Shown one piece after another: positions 6,107 through 9,395 of a DNA stretch of 9,395 nt. The stretch is from assembly GCA_025924845.1 (NCBI GenBank), contig JAICHN010000191.1, positions 1 through 9,395 of the forward strand, written 5' to 3'. Positions within the stretch are counted from its first letter, which is position 1; each line of letters starts with the position of its first letter. Position numbers and translations under genes: made by a program. The notes under the pieces are model-generated. The model was not told the DNA's origin. It did not search any database and saw nothing but the letters and a program-made list of their open reading frames with translations. This stretch comes from Chloroflexota bacterium (lineage in GTDB: Bacteria > Chloroflexota > UBA5177 > JANWHV01).

Positions 6107-7516
6107 TCAAGCGGCGGGCGGGATGTTGAGATTCATGCGGAAGAGGTTCGTCGGGTCGTAAGTCGTCTTCAGTGCCTGCAGCCGGGCGTAGTTCACGCCG
6201 TACGCTGCCCGCACCAACTCCTCCTTTTCCTCCCCGAAACCGGGGAAGTTCAGATAGATACCGCTTGACGCGAAGTGCCGCATCGATGCCCACGCCTCAC
6301 GTGCCCAGGCGATGTTCGCCTCGTTCTCCGTGGGATCGGTCCAGGAGGACTCGAAGGCGACCATAAACGGATGCCGCTGACCGAAGGCGGTCTCCGCCGC
6401 GCCCACGCGTGCCGCCGCGCCGGTTTGGGGCCAGATGTCCATGGTCGTCTTCGAGGAGGGGCGTTCCGCCGCGAGTTCGCAGAGGGCGTCGAGCAGTTCG
6501 TCGCTCAGTTCATTGACGTAGGTGGACTTCCAGTATTGCAACAGCCCCTTCGGGAAGAAGGGATCGAACGCGCCCTGGATCGCCGTGAACGGCATCGGGG
6601 CGCTCATGTCGAGGAGCGGCGTCGCCAACTCGCGCAGTGGTTGGATCAGTCTCTCGCCCTCCGCGACCGGACCGGCGTAGACGCCGGCGAGGATGACGAT
6701 GGGCTTGCCTACCAGTTCCGGAGGAAACCCCTCGGGCACGCTCCAGAAGACGGCGAGCGGAGTAAATTCGTCCGGCGCCGTCGCGATGAAGTCCCGCCAT
6801 TGCCTCAGCACGGCGGGTCCGTCTTCCAGGGCATAGAGCGTGGCACAGAGCATCACCGTTGGGCCGATGGGGTGGAGCGCGAACTCGAATGAGGTGACAA
6901 CGCCGAAGTTACTGCCCGCCCCGCGTACCGCCCAGAAGAGATCGGCGTTCTCCTCCGCGCAGGCATGGCAAAGCCGACCGTCCGCGGTGACGATATCGAC
7001 TGCACGCAGGTTGTCAATGCTGAGGCCGTACTTGGCGCGTAGATGACCCATCCCGCCGTGCAACGTTAGGCCGGCGATCCCGGTCGTGGAAACGACACCA
7101 CCAGGGGTGGCGAGGCCGAAGACCTGGGTTTCGCGGTCAAGATCGGCCCAGGTGGTACCGCCCTGCACGTGGGCGATGCGCATCCGGGGATCGACATGGA
7201 CGCCGCGCATGAGCGAGAGATCGATCATCAGACCGCCCTCGCACACCGCGTTGCCCGCGACATTGTGCCCGCCCCCACGCACGGAGAGGAGCATGCTCTG
7301 CTCGCGGGCGAAGGTGACCGCCGCGATAACGTCCGCCGCCCCGGTACAGCGGGCGATGAGCGCGGGACGGCGGTCGATCAGTCCGTTCTGGATTGCCCGC
7401 TGGGCATCGAAGTCAGGATCGCCGGGCCGGAGCACCGGACCACGCATAGTGGATACGAATGGGTTGATTGCCTCTTCATTGGGTGCCACCCTGTTGATAG
7501 TCTCCTGCTCGGCCAT
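6107..7516 (-). CDS. FAD-binding oxidoreductase, berberine bridge enzyme (BBE)-like
   Basis: A 469-residue flavoprotein of the PCMH/VAO superfamily, normal length for bacterial BBE-like oxidases. The N-terminal FAD domain shows LLSVRGGGHNVAGNA (76-90), where His84 is the expected 8-alpha covalent FAD attachment residue, then GGVVSTTGIAGLTLHGGMGH (139-158), GLSIDNLRAVDIVTADG (164-180) and LFWAVRGAGSNFGVVTSFEF (193-212). The C-terminal BBE motif YDPTNLFRMNLNIPP is at the very end. Bicovalent members have a second FAD-linking cysteine in the segment before the GG motif; here the aligned position appears to be Val142, so I predict mono-covalent FAD. These enzymes use O2 to oxidise alcohols, sugars or secondary metabolites; the substrate cannot be told. 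No signal peptide is seen. ATG 7516 is preceded by AAGGG at 8 nt; the frame stays open to 7723 but the added sequence is not family-like. It lies downstream of the LuxR-type regulator gene and 59 bp upstream of the ABM-like gene. Confidence 0.92.
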   Translation of the reverse strand: MAEQETINRVAPNEEAINPFVSTMRGPVLRPGDPDFDAQRAIQNGLIDRRPALIARCTGAADVIAAVTFAREQSMLLSVRGGGHNVAGNAVCEGGLMIDLSLMRGVHVDPRMRIAHVQGGTTWADLDRETQVFGLATPGGVVSTTGIAGLTLHGGMGHLRAKYGLSIDNLRAVDIVTADGRLCHACAEENADLFWAVRGAGSNFGVVTSFEFALHPIGPTVMLCATLYALEDGPAVLRQWRDFIATAPDEFTPLAVFWSVPEGFPPELVGKPIVILAGVYAGPVAEGERLIQPLRELATPLLDMSAPMPFTAIQGAFDPFFPKGLLQYWKSTYVNELSDELLDALCELAAERPSSKTTMDIWPQTGAAARVGAAETAFGQRHPFMVAFESSWTDPTENEANIAWAREAWASMRHFASSGIYLNFPGFGEEKEELVRAAYGVNYARLQALKTTYDPTNLFRMNLNIPPAA

Positions 7517-7544
7517 ACCCGTTCCCTTTCCGCTGCGTCTTACT

Positions 7545-7563
7545 ACCGGCCGGCACGGCCGGT
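7545..7563. repeat. Strong 19-bp inverted repeat in the oxidase leader
   Basis: ACCGGCCG-GCA-CGGCCGGT has perfect 8-bp all-strong arms around 3 nt, ending 29 bp before ATG 7516. In minus-strand RNA it would fold into a very stable hairpin close upstream of the ribosome binding site. As DNA it could be an operator. No U-run follows, so a simple intrinsic terminator for the upstream regulator is less likely. Confidence 0.5.
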
Positions 7564-7626
7564 GGAGGACCTGCCGTACCGATGACCCGACTCTAGCGGA
7601 CGGCGCGTCGGCGCGCATCGTGGAAA

Positions 7627-7678
7627 GTACGGATTCGGGCATGGATCCGGTACGGATATCGGCGGTTTGCGATACGGA
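7627..7678. promoter_or_regulatory. Three TACGGA direct repeats spaced 22-23 bp
   Basis: TACGGA occurs at 7628-7633, 7651-7656 and 7673-7678 (starts 23 and 22 bp apart); the first two share the longer core GTACGGAT. On the minus strand these read TCCGTA, about 110-160 bp upstream of the oxidase start. Two-turn phasing puts all three on one DNA face, as for an activator array. No good sigma70 boxes are visible downstream, which fits activator-dependent transcription. The adjacent LuxR-type regulator is the natural candidate ligand; this is inference. Confidence 0.4.
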
Positions 7679-7752
7679 GTGGAGAACGCGACGGAATGCG
7701 CTGGGGTTGCATACCTTTCCCAACCGGAGGAATTATGTCGGTCAGGGCGTCG

Positions 7753-9395
7753 TCACTCGGCTGCATGCCCCAGACCAGACTCGACCGTCCAGGCGGCAAT
7801 CTGCGCACGTGAGCCGAAGCCGAGTTTGCCGAGGACATTGCCGACGTGAGTCTCGACCGTGCGCTCGCCGATGAAGAGCGTGTCCGCGATCTCGCGATTG
7901 GAAAGGCCGCGTGCCACGAGCGTCGCCACGTCGCGCTCCCGCGGTGTCAGTAGGTCGCGCTCTCGCCGTGGATCGATCGCACGATCGGTGGGGATCATCG
8001 CCGTCGCACCGGCGAGGAATGTGCGTTTGAGCGTATCGTCCGAGAGTGTCGCGGCTACATCGCCGATGATCCCCCATGCTGATTGGAACTGCACGCGGGC
8101 GTCGAGGGGCCGGCGCCGCGCGATGTCGATATGGCCGAGCGCCATATGGAGCCGCCAGCGGATGGACGACAAACCGCGTTCGATCACAATCGGCAATGCG
8201 GCGCGGAGCGGCTCTTCTGCCTCGCTCTGCCGATCGAGCGCCGTCAGACACTGGCCGCGCAAGAGCGCGAGTATCGGGATGTCGTGCGGACCCGTGAGAT
8301 TGGCGGCGTTCGCAAACAACTGCTCGACGATGGCCAGCGCCCCCGCCGCGTCGCCGTGCGCCAGGGCGATTTTCGCTCTCGCTATCGCGACGCGGCGCTG
8401 CCCGAGCGTCCGCATCGGGAGATCGGGGGCGATTGCCGCCAGCACTGCCTCGGCTCCGCCGGGATCACCTTGCATTACTCGGCATTCGGCGAGGTAACCG
8501 GTCATCAGATTCATCCAGTGTCGCGATCCGCTCTGGTGAGCGAGGACGTGCGCCCGCTCGAAATACTCCCGCGCGAGCGGCAAGGCGAGGATGTCCATGA
8601 GAATCACGCCATGGATCCATTCCGCGCCCGCCATCCACTCACGATGGTCGATCTCGCGGGCGATGGCGAGCGCATCACGTGCGCATGCCAATGCGGGCCC
8701 ATACTCGCCATGCGATCCGAGGTTCATGGTCTGGTTCAGCAGGACATAGGCTTCTTCCGCGCGCCAGCCGATGTCCCGTGCCAGCGCCAGCGCCTCCTCG
8801 AACTCGCGCACCGAGTCGCCGGAGGAGACATAAGGCGGAACGACGACCGTCTCGAAGATGTACGCCCCACCGGCGATCAGCATCGTGGCCAGCGTGGAGC
8901 AGAGACCCTGGCGATCCCCCAGTTCACGGAAGAGCGCCGCCGCCCGCTCGTAGCGCCGCTGCATTGACGCGATGTCTCCGGCGATATCGCTTACCGTGCC
9001 GAGGAGGTCGATACATCGCGCGACACCGTGCCGATCCCCGGACTGCTCGAAGATCGTGAGCGCCGACTGTAGCGACTCCTCGGCCTCGTCCGTCCGCTCA
9101 ATGTTGAGATACCAACCGCCGAGTTGCATGAGTGTATCGGCAATGGTATCGGGGCTGTCCAGGGTTTGAGCGAGGGCGAGCGACTGCTCGAAGTACTCCC
9201 CCGCCCGAACATAGTCCTGCCCTGCCCAGAGGTTTCCAAGATTGAGCAGCGCCCGCCATTCAGCACGCGCGTCATCCTCTGCCCGTGCACGCGCCAACAC
9301 CGCCTGATAGTCCCTCAGTGCCCGGTCGAATTCTCCGAGCAGCGCCAATGCCCGCCCCCGCTCGCGATGAAGGTGTACCGAGGGGGAGATCGCGA
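7753..9395 (-). CDS. LuxR-family transcriptional regulator with TPR region (N-terminus outside window)
   Basis: The frame is open to the right edge, giving 546 visible residues of a larger protein. Most of it is helical repeats of TPR type, with recurring patterns such as [37 protein letters not shown] and [16 protein letters not shown]. The last 65 residues form a LuxR/GerE helix-turn-helix: [20 protein letters not shown], then [20 protein letters not shown] and [14 protein letters not shown]. The expected N-terminal ATPase (Walker A/B) of such LAL/MalT-like regulators would lie beyond the window, so ATP binding is assumed, not seen. A TTG at 9348 could be read as a start, but TPR-like sequence continues upstream ([20 protein letters not shown]), so the gene certainly extends further. 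It precedes the oxidase gene in the same orientation with a 236-bp gap containing candidate binding sites, suggesting control of the oxidase/ABM pair. Confidence 0.92.
   Translation of the reverse strand, partial: AISPSVHLHRERGRALALLGEFDRALRDYQAVLARARAEDDARAEWRALLNLGNLWAGQDYVRAGEYFEQSLALAQTLDSPDTIADTLMQLGGWYLNIERTDEAEESLQSALTIFEQSGDRHGVARCIDLLGTVSDIAGDIASMQRRYERAAALFRELGDRQGLCSTLATMLIAGGAYIFETVVVPPYVSSGDSVREFEEALALARDIGWRAEEAYVLLNQTMNLGSHGEYGPALACARDALAIAREIDHREWMAGAEWIHGVILMDILALPLAREYFERAHVLAHQSGSRHWMNLMTGYLAECRVMQGDPGGAEAVLAAIAPDLPMRTLGQRRVAIARAKIALAHGDAAGALAIVEQLFANAANLTGPHDIPILALLRGQCLTALDRQSEAEEPLRAALPIVIERGLSSIRWRLHMALGHIDIARRRPLDARVQFQSAWGIIGDVAATLSDDTLKRTFLAGATAMIPTDRAIDPRRERDLLTPRERDVATLVARGLSNREIADTLFIGERTVETHVGNVLGKLGFGSRAQIAAWTVESGLGHAAE

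Noticed and set aside
7517..7723. N-terminal extension of the oxidase frame up to 7723
   Set aside because: The added residues are unlike the family, would include the hairpin and repeat region, and ATG 7516 has a ribosome binding site.
7705..7725. GGTTG...CAACC inverted repeat after the LuxR-type gene, considered as a terminator
   Set aside because: The stem is only 5 bp with an 11-nt loop and there is no U-tract on the minus strand.
7735..7812. 25-codon plus-strand ORF with GGAGG 5 nt before ATG ([20 protein letters not shown]...)
   Set aside because: The ribosome binding site is good, but most of the frame is antisense to the 3' end of the LuxR-type gene. The peptide is unremarkable and no promoter is seen.
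1..9395. CRISPR arrays, tRNA or rRNA genes
   Set aside because: No regularly spaced direct repeats with unique spacers, no cloverleaf-like sequence and no rRNA-like segment were seen on either strand.

Overview
The window is about 65% G+C, densely coded, and looks like an accessory stretch of a high-GC bacterial chromosome. Very large STAND/TPR regulators (one with an XRE head, one with a LuxR tail), a BBE-type flavoprotein beside a small ABM-fold protein, a SnoaL-like protein and an eCIS-type 'LQRTAGN' protein together resemble Chloroflexota gene content. Actinobacteria cannot be excluded, and no rRNA or core housekeeping gene is present to settle it.

Layout. (1) 1-1161, minus: a long open frame running off the left edge, 387 residues visible. 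It starts with an N-terminal segment typical of extracellular contractile injection system (eCIS) associated proteins. A region follows that I read as a divergent eukaryote-like kinase fold (actin-fragmin kinase / PI3-4-kinase type). (2) 1162-1489: a 328-bp divergent intergenic region with a perfect 15-bp palindrome, an 11-bp tandem repeat and candidate promoters in both directions. (3) 1490-4297, plus: a 935-residue XRE-HTH / STAND ATPase / TPR regulator whose C-terminus seems to stop early. (4) 4306-4848, minus: a SnoaL-like protein, tail to tail with the regulator across 8 bp. (5) About 4950-5226, minus: a probable decayed small gene holding a 12-bp tandem repeat. (6) 5242-5660: a 419-bp internally deleted IS1380-family element with perfect 22-bp terminal inverted repeats and TTAG/TTAA flanks. 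(7) 5739-7516, minus: a probable two-gene operon, FAD-linked oxidase then ABM-like protein. (8) 7517-7752: a regulatory gap with three TACGGA repeats 22-23 bp apart and a strong inverted repeat. (9) 7753-9395, minus: the C-terminal part of a TPR/LuxR regulator running off the right edge.

How the parts may work together (inference). The LuxR-type regulator lies directly upstream of the oxidase/ABM pair in the same orientation and is the obvious candidate to control it, perhaps through the TACGGA repeats. The XRE-STAND regulator is divergent from the eCIS-like protein and may control it through the shared palindrome. The SnoaL-like protein, decayed gene and IS remnant between the two modules suggest a region shaped by insertion and deletion. 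The most interesting object is the left-edge protein, a candidate injected effector with a kinase-like core.
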